Shown here piece by piece: positions 35,815 through 45,823 of a stretch of 64,000 bases of DNA. The notes beneath the pieces were generated by a model. It did no database searches. It worked only from the letters and a program-made list of their open reading frames with translations, and was not told where the DNA came from. The translations under genes were made by a program, and so were the position numbers. The stretch is from Jiella endophytica (lineage in GTDB: Bacteria; Pseudomonadota; Alphaproteobacteria; Rhizobiales; Rhizobiaceae). The stretch covers positions 248,001-312,000 of the forward strand of contig NZ_SOZD01000006.1 in NCBI RefSeq assembly GCF_004519335.1, read 5' to 3'. Position 1 is the stretch's first letter. Every line of letters starts with the position of its first letter.

Positions 35815-36657
35815 ATGAGTTCGAAACTCGCCCGGCGCAAGCTCGTCAATGGGGTGATGATGGGGCTGACCAGCCTCGCCGCGGCGCTCGGCCTCGCCGT
35901 CCTCGCCATCATCCTCGTCCATCTCGTCGTCAAGGGACTGGCGTCCTTCGACATGACGCTGTTCACCGAAGACACACCCGGGCCCAATTCGCCGGGCGGC
36001 CTTCGCAACGCCATCGTCGGATCGCTGATCATGACGATGCTCGCCATGGTCGTCGGCATACCGGTCGGCGTCCTCGCGGGAACCTATCTTGCCGAATACG
36101 GCCGGTTCTCGCGGCTCTCGGCGGTCATCCGCTTCGTCAACGACATCCTACTCTCGGCTCCCTCGATCATCGTCGGCCTGTTCGTCTACCAGATGCTGGT
36201 GGTGACGCTCGGCCATTTCTCGGCGATCGCCGGAACCGCGGCGCTGGCGATCCTCGTCGTGCCGATCATCGTGCGCACCACCGAGGATGTCTTGCGCCTC
36301 GTCCCCGACAGCCTGCGCGAGGCGGGGCTGGCGGTCGGCGTGTCGCGCTGGCTGGTGATCCGCAAGGTGGTCTACACGGCGGCGCGGGCCGGTATCGTCA
36401 CCGGGATCCTGCTGGCGCTTGCGAGGATCTCCGGCGAGACGGCGCCGCTGCTCTTCACCGCGCTTTCCAACAACTTCTTCTCCCTCGACATCGACGCCCC
36501 GATGGCGTCGCTGCCGATCACCATCTTCCAGTTCGCCCTGTCGCCCTACGAAAACTGGCAGGCGCTCGCCTGGGCCGGGGCGCTCCTGATCACCATTGCC
36601 GTGCTGGCGCTCTCGATCATCGCGCGGCTTCTGACGACGAAGCGGAAAACTTCATGA
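35815..36657 (+). CDS. pstA: Phosphate ABC transporter permease PstA (280 aa)
   Basis: Second permease of the high-affinity phosphate transporter. Segments such as [69 protein letters not shown] match PstA. Its last four bases overlap the pstB start, so the two are co-translated. Confidence 0.95.
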   Translation: MSSKLARRKLVNGVMMGLTSLAAALGLAVLAIILVHLVVKGLASFDMTLFTEDTPGPNSPGGLRNAIVGSLIMTMLAMVVGIPVGVLAGTYLAEYGRFSRLSAVIRFVNDILLSAPSIIVGLFVYQMLVVTLGHFSAIAGTAALAILVVPIIVRTTEDVLRLVPDSLREAGLAVGVSRWLVIRKVVYTAARAGIVTGILLALARISGETAPLLFTALSNNFFSLDIDAPMASLPITIFQFALSPYENWQALAWAGALLITIAVLALSIIARLLTTKRKTS

Positions 36658-37487
36658 GCGACGTGCTGACCACCGCCCCGACGACGACGCGTGTCCGGCG
36701 CGGAGAGATCGCCGAAGTCGCGGCCGCGGCGCCTGCCGCGCGCATCGACATCCGCGATCTCGACTTCTTCTACGGCAAGCACCACGCGCTGAAGAACATC
36801 TCGCTGGCGCTCCCCGACCGGCAGGTGACGGCGATCATCGGGCCGTCCGGCTGCGGAAAGTCGACGCTGCTGCGGGTGCTCAACCGGATCTACGACCTTT
36901 ATCCCGGCCAGCGGGCGACCGGCTCGGTCGTCATCGACGGCACCGACGTGCTCGCCGCCAGGACCGACCTCAACGCCTTGCGCAGCAAGGTCGGCATGGT
37001 GTTCCAGAAGCCGACGCCGTTTCCGATGTCGATCCACGACAACATCGCCTTCGCCCTGCGGCTCAACACCGATCTCAGCCGCGCCGAGATCCACGAGCGG
37101 GTCAAGACGGCGCTGAAGAAGGCGGCGCTCTGGAACGAGGTGAAGGACAAGCTCGACGCCTCCGGGCTGTCGCTGTCCGGCGGTCAGCAGCAGCGTCTCT
37201 GCATCGCCAGGACGATCGCCACCGAGCCGGACGTCATCCTTTTCGACGAGCCGGCCTCCGCCCTCGATCCGATCTCGACGGGCCATATCGAGGAGACGCT
37301 GAAGGAGCTGCGCGAGGAGTTCACCATCGTCATCGTCACCCACAACATGCAGCAGGCGCAGCGGATCAGCGATCGCACCGCCTTCATGTATCTCGGCGAA
37401 CTCGTCGAATATGCCGAGACGCGGGAAGTCTTCGAAAGCCCGCAGGAAAAACGCACCCGCGATTATGTGATGGGCCGGTTCGGGTAA
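36654..37487 (+). CDS. pstB: Phosphate ABC transporter ATP-binding protein PstB (277 aa)
   Basis: ATPase of the Pst transporter. Walker A is GPSGCGKST, the signature motif is LSGGQQQRL, and Walker B is [14 protein letters not shown]. The ~35 N-terminal residues before [17 protein letters not shown] are a normal extension. In many relatives phoU and phoB follow, but here a divergent small gene comes next, so the regulators are elsewhere. Confidence 0.96.
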   Translation: MSDVLTTAPTTTRVRRGEIAEVAAAAPAARIDIRDLDFFYGKHHALKNISLALPDRQVTAIIGPSGCGKSTLLRVLNRIYDLYPGQRATGSVVIDGTDVLAARTDLNALRSKVGMVFQKPTPFPMSIHDNIAFALRLNTDLSRAEIHERVKTALKKAALWNEVKDKLDASGLSLSGGQQQRLCIARTIATEPDVILFDEPASALDPISTGHIEETLKELREEFTIVIVTHNMQQAQRISDRTAFMYLGELVEYAETREVFESPQEKRTRDYVMGRFG

Positions 37488-37593
37488 GGCGGCGGGCAGA
37501 CTTGTCGGTTCGCCCGGACGGGCCCCGGCATCGTCAGCACAGGGGCCAAAGGCGTCTCGTTAGACAGGCGCTGACCATCCGCGAGACAAGGCG

Positions 37594-37953
37594 TCAACAC
37601 CGGCAATTCGATTCGTAGTCCATCGGGACAAGACACGAGAGTTCCTGGCGGGGGAAACCGACCTTTTCGTCGCCAAACGTCGCGACGAAACCGCCGTTCG
37701 CCCAACACCATTCGCCTTTTCCATAGGCCTTCAGGTGGGCATCGCAGGAGCGCCCCAGCGAAAGCGTCTCGCGCTCCGCGATCGTGCGAGCACTCCCTCC
37801 GCGTTGAACGACGCGCGAGATGGGGTCTTTCGACCGCAGCGAATAGCCATCCGCGTTGCAGGTGAGATCATACTCATCGCCCGCCGAGGAGACGTAAGCG
37901 CTCGCTGGCGTATTGAGCGCGAGTAACACGACGGCAAAAAGCAGACGGCTCAT
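37594..37953 (-). CDS. Secreted Cys-rich protein, paralogue of the transposon gene at 17419 (119 aa)
   Basis: Signal peptide MSRLLFAVVLLALNTPASA, then a mature domain with the same Cys framework as the cargo protein at 17419-17781: GDEYDLTCNADGYSL, LGRSCDAHLKAYG, EWCWANGGFVATF, GFPRQELSC and a final SNCRC. Similarity extends over the whole mature protein. It is probably periplasmic with three disulphides. Function unknown. This copy is outside the transposon. Confidence 0.75.
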   Translation of the reverse strand: MSRLLFAVVLLALNTPASAYVSSAGDEYDLTCNADGYSLRSKDPISRVVQRGGSARTIAERETLSLGRSCDAHLKAYGKGEWCWANGGFVATFGDEKVGFPRQELSCLVPMDYESNCRC

Positions 37954-38094
37954 GTGTCATCCCATCTCGCGTGGCGCGACAGAGGATAGTGTGACGCTAC
38001 CTGTGAAGGGAAGTGCGCAGCTTAACGGGACCTGGGGGAGGCCGGGGTGAAAGGAGCCCCAACGCCAGACTGGCCGGCTTCATCTGAAAGGGAG

Positions 38095-38171
38095 TGGTAC
38101 GGTTGGCTGGAGTTGAACCAGCGACCTTCGGAGCCACAATCCGACGCTCTAACCAACTGAGCTACAACCGC
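38095..38171 (-). tRNA. tRNA-His (GTG)
   Basis: Read on the minus strand: acceptor GCGGTTG pairs with CAACCGT (one G-U), D-arm AGCTCAGTTGGTTAGAGC, anticodon loop ATTGTGG with GTG, T-loop GGTTCAACTCC, and an encoded 3' CCA. The base before CCA is A. Absence of the usual extra 5' G and presence of A73 agree with the unusual tRNA-His of many alphaproteobacteria. Confidence 0.92.
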
Positions 38172-38535
38172 GCGAAAGAGCAAGGGGCGGCTCGCGTTCC
38201 TTGCTCACAGCGACCGGATAGTGATTTTCGCCGGGCGATGCAAGCCCGCCGGTGCGATTGCGACGCGCCGGCGGATGCCGCCCCGCCGGTCCGGGACGAT
38301 CGCCACTGCGGCTCGTTCTTCTTGCCCTGCAAGCGAACCCGTTAGTGGCGGCCCCGGCTGTCGGCACGGTGCGAGCTGCGGGATCGGTCCTTTGGGCAAT
38401 GCTGCCGTGGACGCCGGTCAGACGTTGCCCCGCCCGTCGCCGCAAACGCAAAAGGGCCGCGGCAGGCGCGACCCTTGTAGACTTCTAGAGTGCGACCGGC
38501 GGGCGATGGCCCGCGCTCACCGCCTGTGGCGGGAA
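38172..38535. other. Intergenic region between tRNA-His and the phasin gene
   Basis: No gene is supported here. The region upstream of the leftward tRNA must contain its promoter. AAGGGCCGCG...CGCGACCCTT at about 38449-38476 is a weak hairpin that may end the leftward phasin transcript. Confidence 0.4.
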
Positions 38536-38991
38536 TCAGCCGCGGTTGGTCGCCTTTTGAAAGGCGTCGCGACCCGGCTTCATCATGTCCTTGGCGACGG
38601 CCTGGGTCAGCGACTGCATCTCCTTGGCCTGGTCGGTCGCCATCTCGACCTGCTTGCGCACATAGGCGGTCTGCATCTCGATGACTTCCGCAAAGGACTT
38701 CGCCGACATCATCGAATCGAGATGGGCAAAGCCAAGCTCGGCATTGGTGCGCATCGCGTCGATAGCCTTCTTGGACAGCTGGAGCGAACCCTGATGGGCG
38801 TTCTCCATGGTCGACTCGAGGGCCTTGGTCGCTTCGTCGGCGGCGGCCTTCATGCGGCCATAGGCCTCCTTCGACTGCTCCATCGACTTCTGGGTCATCG
38901 AGCGGAAGGTCTCGTTGAGCTGGCTCGGGTCCATCCCGAGGATCGACTGGGCATTCGGCATGGCGAACGGATCACTCTTGGCATCGGCCAT
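38536..38991 (-). CDS. Phasin family protein (151 aa)
   Basis: Amphipathic helical protein coating polyhydroxyalkanoate granules. It has the phasin pattern: NAQSILGMDPSQLNETFRSMTQKSMEQSKEAYGRMKAAADEATKALE, and a Met/Gln/Ala-rich helix through AHLDSMMSAKSFAEVIEMQTAYVRKQVE. No signal peptide. It is monocistronic. The promoter should lie in 38992-39100. Confidence 0.9.
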   Translation of the reverse strand: MADAKSDPFAMPNAQSILGMDPSQLNETFRSMTQKSMEQSKEAYGRMKAAADEATKALESTMENAHQGSLQLSKKAIDAMRTNAELGFAHLDSMMSAKSFAEVIEMQTAYVRKQVEMATDQAKEMQSLTQAVAKDMMKPGRDAFQKATNRG

Positions 38992-39559
38992 CTGGCTATC
39001 TCCTCATTTCTTGCTTTTGAAAGATGGGAGTTTCGCCTCCCTATCGACACCTCAGATAGCAGTTCTCATGCTGCACTGCAACAAATCTGGCTAAAATTTT
39101 TGCAGCTGCTCATTGACCATTCGTTTGTCCGGCCGATCTGCGCGAGGTGATGGACGCGCCGCCAGCCCGTCGCCTGACCGGAAATTCGACCGAACCGGCA
39201 ATCGCAGGCCGGTGCTGACAGGCTTTCCGAGGCCGGAGGACCGGAGCAAGCCGCGGTCGGATTCGTTAACCGTTTTGAAAGTCATCGGTGGGCGGCCGGG
39301 CAAGGTTCTTTATTCGCCACGCTCGCAACACTATGAATGAAAGCTTAAGAGCCCGACCCGCAGGCGCACTGGCAAGGGGTTGGATGTCGGCGGTCTCGGC
39401 CTCGCCTTTCCAGTTGGCGGCCGAGCGATGCCGGCAGATCGCGAGGACGCACGGGGTGATCGGCCCGTGCCCTGTAGTGGCGGATCGGGCTTTGAGACAC
39501 TGACGGATTGGACCGGCCCCACCGGCGGCGCGCGTGTGGCGAAAGCAACGAACGAAACC
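38992..39559. other. Divergent intergenic region, phasin / sensor-kinase-like gene
   Basis: Contains the promoters of both flanking genes. The AT-rich segment at 39075-39110 (CAACAAATCTGGCTAAAATT) is closest to the phasin gene. An open frame begins at 39380, but its first ~60 codons have poor coding character, so the large gene is started at 39560. Confidence 0.4.
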
Positions 39560-42500
39560 ATGGCGACCACACCGATGCGACAGTTGCTGGCCATCATGGC
39601 GGATCCTGCCATTCGCGGATCGAACGCCGCCGACACCGGGCTTCTTGTCCTTTCCGCCGATCTTTCGCGGCTGATCTGGGCAAACAGCGCAGCCGCCGCC
39701 TCATTCGGCCTGGCGGCACCCGGCCCGCAGGAGACGATGCCGGATGGCCTGCTCGGCCAGCTGGCCGGTTCGCGCAGCCTGTTCGCCCGCAAGGGCCGCG
39801 CGACGCTGCTCCTGCGCAAGGCCGGGGGCTTTCGCGCCAGCGTTGCAGCGGAACTTGCCCGCATCGCGCCTGAGTTGGGCGAGACGGAGGGCCTCGCGCT
39901 TCTGACCGCACGTCAGCTCCGCCCGGCCTATGATGCTGCCGGGCGCGACGCCGCCCTGTTGCGCGAAGCAGGGCCCGGTGCCGAGGGCGCGCGCCTGATC
40001 CCGACCGACGAAATCGGTTCGGTGATCGGCGACGACGATCTTCAGGGCGCCGAGACGATCGCCGGATTCGCCGCGAGCGATGCGGGCCTTGCCGAGATCG
40101 CGGCGGGCGCGTCCGGCGGGCTGATCGTCGCACGGATCGCCGAAGACCGGCTGCTCGTCCTGCCGCTCGTGAATGCTCCTGTGGCTCGTGAGGACGCGGC
40201 GGCCCGTGTCGGCGACGCTGCCAGTGCCGACGTCACCGGTGCCGATGCCGGCGGTCCCATGGCCGATGGCGTCCCCTCGAGTGACGCCTCGCCGCACGAG
40301 GTTTCGTCACCGCAGGATCGATCGGTTCCCCCCGGGACGCCAGAGGTCGAAGAGGTCTCCTCGGAAGGGACGGAGGCGAGTGTCGCGCCACCGCCGCAGA
40401 CGGCGCGGCCGGTGCTGCGCTCGAACTGGGGCGCTGCGCTGCCGCTCGCGGGTGCGTCCGCTGCAGGGCAGGACCAGGGCAACGCAGACAGCGATGCGCA
40501 GGTCAGCGAGCACGGGACCCTCGCCGACCGGGCGCCGGACGCGGATAGTGACGAAATAGCCGAGCCGGCCACGCTGGACGCTGCAACGACCGTGGCGCCC
40601 GAGGACGCCCTCACCTCCGCGCCGGAGAGTGCTCCAATGGCAGCAGAAGAGGATGCTGCGCCCGCAACGCCCGAGGATGAAGCCGAGCCGGATCTCCCTG
40701 CTGCTCCGCCGTCGAGGACGGGGACGCTGCAGACGACCCGCCGGCATTCTGCCTGGGGCGGGCTGGCGTCGCAGGGGCGGGCCGACGGCGAGTCTCGCGA
40801 AGAGCCGACGCAGGACGCGAAAACGTCAGAGCCCGATCGTGAGCCAACCGGCACCACGGCACCGACCGGCGCTGGCGCGCCGACTTTCGCACAGCCAAGC
40901 GAACCCTCCGATGCAGAGAGTGACGACGCCAAAGCGAGCGCCGACGGCGCCGGCAACGAGGATCGAGCTGACGTGACCGCCCCCGACATCCGCCCGGCGA
41001 CGGCCGCAGATTTCCTCGGCGCCGGCCGCAAGGCCGAGGAGCCGGCCGGCGACTTCTCTCCGCAGATCGGCGGCGATCCCGTCCGCTTCGTCTGGCGCGT
41101 CGACAGCGAGGGCCGCTTCCGCTCGCTCTCGCCGGAATTTGCCGCCGCCGTCGGTCCGGTCTCGGCGGCGATCCTCGACCGCAGCGTCGACGAGGTGGCT
41201 GCCGCCTACCGGCTCGACGAGGACGGCGCTTTGCGCCGGCTGTTTTCGAGGCGCGAGACCTGGTCCGGCCGCACCGTGATGTGGCCGCTGCAGGCGACCG
41301 CCAAGAAGGTGCCCGTCGATCTCGCGGCGCTGCCGATCTATGCCCGCGATCGCAGCTTCGACGGCTTTCGCGGCTTCGGGGTCGTGCGCCTCGCCGATGC
41401 CGAGGACGATCCGGAGGCGATCGGTCTCGCCCCCGCCGCGGCCCTTGAAAGAGCAGCGAGTGAGGCCGGCGCCAGCGAAGCGCCGGCCGAGGACCATCCG
41501 ATCCCGGCCTTCATGCACAGCATCGGCGCACCGACGCCGCCGGTGAGCTTCGGCCGCCGCGATCCCGAACAGCGCCCGCCGGCGGACCACCTACCGGCCC
41601 CGGACGAGACTGCCGCCGAGCCGCAGCGCGCCCGGCCGGGCGACAAGGTGATCCGCCTCGAGGAGCGCCGTCGGCCGCAGAACGGCCATCTCAGCCAGAC
41701 CGAGGAGGCGGCCTTCCGCGCCATCGGCGAAACCCTGGCGCAGGGCAGCGACCCGCGCGACCTCGTCGAAGCCGTGCGCGCCGCCTCCGAGCGGATCGAG
41801 GCGATCGAGGGCGAGCGGCATTCGGAGCCCGGCGAAGGCCAGACGTCGGAGACAAAAGACCAGGCGGATGCGGCGCCCTCCCCGGCAACGAGCGCCGATG
41901 GCGCCGTCGCCGCGGCGCTGGACGAGGCCTATGGCAGCCTCCCCTTGCCGATCCTCGCCCAGGCGGGCGACGATCTCGTCTATGCCAACCGCGAATTCCT
42001 CGATCTGACCGGCCATGCCGACGTCGACGAACTGAAGGCTGCGGGCGGGCTGGAGGCGCTCGTCCAGGAGCGCCGCGAGGGCGACGCGGATTTCCTGCGG
42101 CTTCGCCGGGCGAACGGCCAGAGCGTCCCGATCCGCGCCCGCATGCAGCGGGCGACCGTCGCCGGCACCGGCTGCCTGATCCTTTCCTTCTTCGCGACGC
42201 CGCGACTCGCGGTGATGTCGCGCGAGCTGATCGAGGCGGCGGAGGAGACGGGCGATGCCGCCATCCGCGGCGTCTTCGAAAATCCGGTGCTCGATCTTGC
42301 CGCCGACGGCATCGTGCTGGTCGACGAGGCAGGCCTGATCACCGCGATGAGCGGCGCCGCCCAGCAGCTCTTCGACATTCCCGCCGGCGACGTCGCCGGC
42401 CGCGCCTTCCTCACGCTGTTCGCCCATGAGAGCCAGAAGAGCCTGAAGCCGATCCTCGACGGCGAGGAGGAGGCGCTGCGCGGCGCCGCGCCTGCCGGCG

Positions 42501-43393
42501 ACGGCGAGGCGAAGTGGTATGCCCGGCGCGACGTCATCGGTCGTGTCGCCGGCGGCGGCTTCATGGCGCTCGCCGTTTCGCTCGGCCGGATCGCCGGCAG
42601 CAGCGGATACTGCGCCGTCATCCACGACATCAGCCGCTGGAAGCGGGCCGAGGAGATTGCCGAAAAGGCCCGCGCCAGCGCCGAGGCGTCGAACCTCCAG
42701 AAGAGCACCTTCCTGTCGGAGGTCGCGAGCGAGATCCGCGATCCGGTGGACGCGATGATCGGCTTTGCCGATCTGATGGGCAGCGAGAGCCTCGGGCCCG
42801 TCGGCAACGAGCGCTATCTGGAATATCTCGACGACATCAAGCGGTCCGGCCACCAGGTCATCGACCTCGTCACCATCCTCCACGATCTCGCACGGGTCGA
42901 GACCGGCCGGCGAGAGCTTTCCTTCGAGGCGGTGTCGCTCGCCGAGATCGTCACCGAGGTCGCGGCGGTGATGGCGCCCCAGGCGAACCGCCAGCGGGTG
43001 ATCGTGCGGACCCATCTGCCGAGTTCGGTTCCGCCGGTCGTCGGCGACCACGACACCATCCGCCAGATCACCACCAATCTCGTCGCCGACGCGATCCGCG
43101 CGACGCCGCCGGGCGGCCAGCTGATCGTCTCGATCAAGCATTCGGCCGACACCGGCGTGTCGCTGAGATTCCGCGACAGCGGCGTCGGCCTTCGCCAGGA
43201 CGAGATCGAGAATGCCCTGCGCGGCCCCGGCGCCGGACATGTCGCCAGCGGCGCCGAAAGCGGCCGGCTCGGACTGCCGCTCACCCGGGCGCTCGCCGAG
43301 GCCAACCGGGCGGAGTTCTCGATCGCCTCGACGCCCGGCGAGGGAACGCTGGTCGAGGTGCGGTTTCCGCCGGCAAGGGTTCTGCTCGACTGA
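39560..43393 (+). CDS. PdhS-like sensor kinase-related protein with degenerate catalytic core (1277 aa)
   Basis: Large cytoplasmic protein with PAS-like regions (ADTGLLVLSADLSRLIWANS near the N-terminus; PILAQAGDDLVYANREFLDLTG and DGIVLVDEAGLITAMSGAAQ near residues 800-935) and a long Ala/Asp-rich linker. The C-terminal ~230 residues match PdhS, a DivK kinase of Rhizobiales. The H-box reads FLSEVASEIRDP, with Ser1057 where the phosphorylated His should be. The N-box reads NLVADAIRAT, with Asp1177 for Asn. The D-box DSGVGL is retained. This suggests a pseudokinase acting by binding, as DivL does with its Tyr. Confidence 0.85.
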   Translation: MATTPMRQLLAIMADPAIRGSNAADTGLLVLSADLSRLIWANSAAAASFGLAAPGPQETMPDGLLGQLAGSRSLFARKGRATLLLRKAGGFRASVAAELARIAPELGETEGLALLTARQLRPAYDAAGRDAALLREAGPGAEGARLIPTDEIGSVIGDDDLQGAETIAGFAASDAGLAEIAAGASGGLIVARIAEDRLLVLPLVNAPVAREDAAARVGDAASADVTGADAGGPMADGVPSSDASPHEVSSPQDRSVPPGTPEVEEVSSEGTEASVAPPPQTARPVLRSNWGAALPLAGASAAGQDQGNADSDAQVSEHGTLADRAPDADSDEIAEPATLDAATTVAPEDALTSAPESAPMAAEEDAAPATPEDEAEPDLPAAPPSRTGTLQTTRRHSAWGGLASQGRADGESREEPTQDAKTSEPDREPTGTTAPTGAGAPTFAQPSEPSDAESDDAKASADGAGNEDRADVTAPDIRPATAADFLGAGRKAEEPAGDFSPQIGGDPVRFVWRVDSEGRFRSLSPEFAAAVGPVSAAILDRSVDEVAAAYRLDEDGALRRLFSRRETWSGRTVMWPLQATAKKVPVDLAALPIYARDRSFDGFRGFGVVRLADAEDDPEAIGLAPAAALERAASEAGASEAPAEDHPIPAFMHSIGAPTPPVSFGRRDPEQRPPADHLPAPDETAAEPQRARPGDKVIRLEERRRPQNGHLSQTEEAAFRAIGETLAQGSDPRDLVEAVRAASERIEAIEGERHSEPGEGQTSETKDQADAAPSPATSADGAVAAALDEAYGSLPLPILAQAGDDLVYANREFLDLTGHADVDELKAAGGLEALVQERREGDADFLRLRRANGQSVPIRARMQRATVAGTGCLILSFFATPRLAVMSRELIEAAEETGDAAIRGVFENPVLDLAADGIVLVDEAGLITAMSGAAQQLFDIPAGDVAGRAFLTLFAHESQKSLKPILDGEEEALRGAAPAGDGEAKWYARRDVIGRVAGGGFMALAVSLGRIAGSSGYCAVIHDISRWKRAEEIAEKARASAEASNLQKSTFLSEVASEIRDPVDAMIGFADLMGSESLGPVGNERYLEYLDDIKRSGHQVIDLVTILHDLARVETGRRELSFEAVSLAEIVTEVAAVMAPQANRQRVIVRTHLPSSVPPVVGDHDTIRQITTNLVADAIRATPPGGQLIVSIKHSADTGVSLRFRDSGVGLRQDEIENALRGPGAGHVASGAESGRLGLPLTRALAEANRAEFSIASTPGEGTLVEVRFPPARVLLD

Positions 43394-43547
43394 GATCGGC
43401 TGCGGCTCGCATCCGGCCGCCCTGTCGGCCGTCCGCATAGCGACGGATCCGCAACCTGCCAGGCGAGCGCAGCAAGAAGGGCCACCCGACGGGGCAGCCC
43501 TTCGCCGTCATATGGCGCCTCAGGAAACGCCTGGGAGCCTCGCGGCG

Positions 43548-44204
43548 TCAGGACGCCTTCGCGCCCTTGCGGTAGATCCAGTAATGCGCGCCCTCTTCGG
43601 CGATATAGACCGCGTCCTTCAGGGTCGAGACGCGCTCCAGGATACCGTCGGCCTCGATCCTGGCGGTTTCGCTCTCGAAGTCGCTGCCGTCGTAGTAGCT
43701 CTTACGGGTCGAGGCGACGAGATAGCCGCCGTCATTGAGATAGGAGGCCAGCCGGCGAAGACCGACCGGCTCGACATGGCCGAGGGTGAAGACACCGCAA
43801 CAGACGACCAGGTCGTACTTTTCCTCGAACACCGGCTCCGCCTCGACATTGAGATCGACATTGGCGGCGAGCTTGTCGTAGACGCCCGTCTCCCGCGCGA
43901 TGTCGCACATCTCCTCGGACAGATCGAAACCGTCGATCTTGGAAAACCCCTTCGCCTTCAGTTCGATGCCGGCGAGCCCCGTGCCGCATCCCGCATCGAG
44001 CACGCGAACGGTCTTCGGGCTGCGGCCGAGATAGCTCTCGGCCATCATGAGAGCCATGCTGGCGATCGCGGCGGGACCGCCATATTCCTCGCTCCGGACG
44101 TCGTCGTCATAGCGCGAAGCCCAATCCGCGTAGTATTTCTCGAGCTTTCCGGTATCGCCATCAAGCTCGTGCGACGCATGAATGGTGCTTTCAGAATTCG
44201 ACAA
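43548..44204 (-). CDS. Class I SAM-dependent methyltransferase (218 aa)
   Basis: Methyltransferase with motif I VRVLDAGCGTGLAGIELKAKG and a following acidic motif (IDGFDLSEEMCDIARETG). The opening HASHELDGDTGKLEKYYADWASRYDDDV is typical of small orphan methyltransferases. A TTG start at 44202-44204 has a GAGAGG site 7 nt upstream. An ATG at 44258 would add 18 residues. The substrate is unknown. Confidence 0.85.
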   Translation of the reverse strand: MSNSESTIHASHELDGDTGKLEKYYADWASRYDDDVRSEEYGGPAAIASMALMMAESYLGRSPKTVRVLDAGCGTGLAGIELKAKGFSKIDGFDLSEEMCDIARETGVYDKLAANVDLNVEAEPVFEEKYDLVVCCGVFTLGHVEPVGLRRLASYLNDGGYLVASTRKSYYDGSDFESETARIEADGILERVSTLKDAVYIAEEGAHYWIYRKGAKAS

Positions 44205-44741
44205 GATACGACCTCTCGTTTCGTTGCAATCGGTTCGGACGTTGAAGAAACTACGCATCTTACGGGGCGATTGCAGACTTGACAGGACCGATTGCGAAAT
44301 CTTTCTGCTAAGCCGTTTAAACTATACGCGTTTCACGCACCGACGTGAAACGTCTCGCATCGATATTCGAAAACTTGCGGCGGCAGCCCGCGGATTTTAC
44401 CGCTCGTCGGCCGCAAAGCGGCTCGCCGGACCGATATCCACGAAAACGTGATGACGGCGATCCGATTTACGCCGGCCAGCCACCCGGCTGTAAGACCTTG
44501 AATCCGCTCGCTCTTGTCGTGTGGCAGACATGACAGCCAGTTTAGAATTCTTCCAACTCATTGATTCGGCTGGAAAAAGCCCGGCCGCTATGGCATGCGC
44601 CGGAAATCGGGGACCGTCGTTCGGACGAGATCCTGACGAGGGACCCGCGCCTTGCCGACGGCCCGTCGCCCAGCGGCTTGAAAGGCCCGGCGGGAGGGCG
44701 AGGCGCTGGAAACTGCCATGAACTGCCAGGAACCGCATGTG
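44205..44741. promoter_or_regulatory. Divergent regulatory region, methyltransferase / Fe3+ transporter
   Basis: No gene is supported here. A perfect 9-bp inverted repeat (CGTTTCACG, 44329-44337; CGTGAAACG, 44344-44352) is a likely operator. TTTAGAATTCTTCC at 44541-44554 resembles an iron-control element of rhizobia (TTTAGAA...TTCTAAA), although the spacing does not match the classic form. Confidence 0.45.
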
Positions 44742-45782
44742 ATGATGATGCACAGAAGAGCCCTTGCCGCCGTCTCCTCCCTGTTCTTCGTCGCTTTCGC
44801 AGCGACGCAGGCATCGGCCGCCGACGTCAATATCTACACCTCGCGGCAGCCGGACCTCATTCAGCCGGTCCTCGATGCCTTCACCAAGGAGACCGGCCTC
44901 TCCACCGCAACGATCTTCATCGACAAGGGTCTCGAGGAGCGCATCAAGGCGGAAGGCGCCAACTCGCCGGCCGACCTCATCATGACCGTCGATATCGGCC
45001 GGCTCGACGCGGCCAAGCAGGCCGGCGTCGTCCAGCCGGTCGACAGCGAGGTGCTGGCGACGAACATTCCCGAGAAATTCCGCGACCGCGAGAAGGACTG
45101 GTTCGCCCTCACCACCCGTGCGCGGGTCGTCTATGCCTCCCGCGACAGGGTAGATGTCGATCAGATCAGCTACAAGGAACTCGCCGATCCGAAGTGGAAG
45201 GGGCGGCTGTGCACCCGCTCCGGCCAGCACCAGTACAACATTGCGCTGATCGCCGCCTATATCGCCCATTACGGCGAGGACGCGGCGCGCGAATGGGTCA
45301 CTGGCCTTCGCGACAATCTCGCGCGGCGACCCGAGGGCGGCGACCGTGAACAGGCCAAGGCGATCTATGCCGGCGAATGCGACATCGCCCTCGGCAACAC
45401 CTACTATGTCGGCAAGATGGCGACCGACGAGCGCGAGCCCGAGCAAAAGGAATGGGCAGCGGCAATTCGGGTGGTCATGCCGACCTTCGACAACGGCCTC
45501 ACCCATGTGAACGTCTCGGGCGTCTCATTGGCGAAGAACGCGCCGCACGCGGAAAACGCCATCAGGCTGATGGAATTCCTCTCCGGCGACGAAGCCCAGA
45601 AGATCTATGCCGAGCTCAACTACGAATACCCCGTCGAGCCGGGCATCGAGACCTCCGAGCTGGTGAAATCCTTCGGCGAGCTGAAGCCCGACACGCTCTC
45701 CCTCGACGACATCGCCCGCCATCGGGCCAAGGCGTCCGAGATCGTCGACGAGGTCGACTATGACGGCGGTCCGCAGAGCTGA
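44742..45782 (+). CDS. Fe3+ ABC transporter substrate-binding protein (346 aa)
   Basis: Periplasmic ferric-iron-binding protein of the FbpA/AfuA family. Signal peptide (MMMHRRALAAVSSLFFVAFAATQASA), then ADVNIYTSRQPDLIQPVLDAFTKETG, and Tyr-rich metal-site segments (GNTYYVGKM, ELNYEYPVEPG). It is followed 42 bp later by the permease gene. The start is placed at the first of three consecutive codons for Met (44742). Confidence 0.92.
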   Translation: MMMHRRALAAVSSLFFVAFAATQASAADVNIYTSRQPDLIQPVLDAFTKETGLSTATIFIDKGLEERIKAEGANSPADLIMTVDIGRLDAAKQAGVVQPVDSEVLATNIPEKFRDREKDWFALTTRARVVYASRDRVDVDQISYKELADPKWKGRLCTRSGQHQYNIALIAAYIAHYGEDAAREWVTGLRDNLARRPEGGDREQAKAIYAGECDIALGNTYYVGKMATDEREPEQKEWAAAIRVVMPTFDNGLTHVNVSGVSLAKNAPHAENAIRLMEFLSGDEAQKIYAELNYEYPVEPGIETSELVKSFGELKPDTLSLDDIARHRAKASEIVDEVDYDGGPQS

Positions 45783-45823
45783 CCGACCAGCCGACCCACG
45801 CATCAGCCGACCGGCCGCCTGAC

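Noticed and set aside
39380-39559. Upstream start of the PdhS-like gene
   Set aside because: The first 60 codons have poor coding character and no ribosome-binding site. The start at 39560 is the better choice, although not proven.
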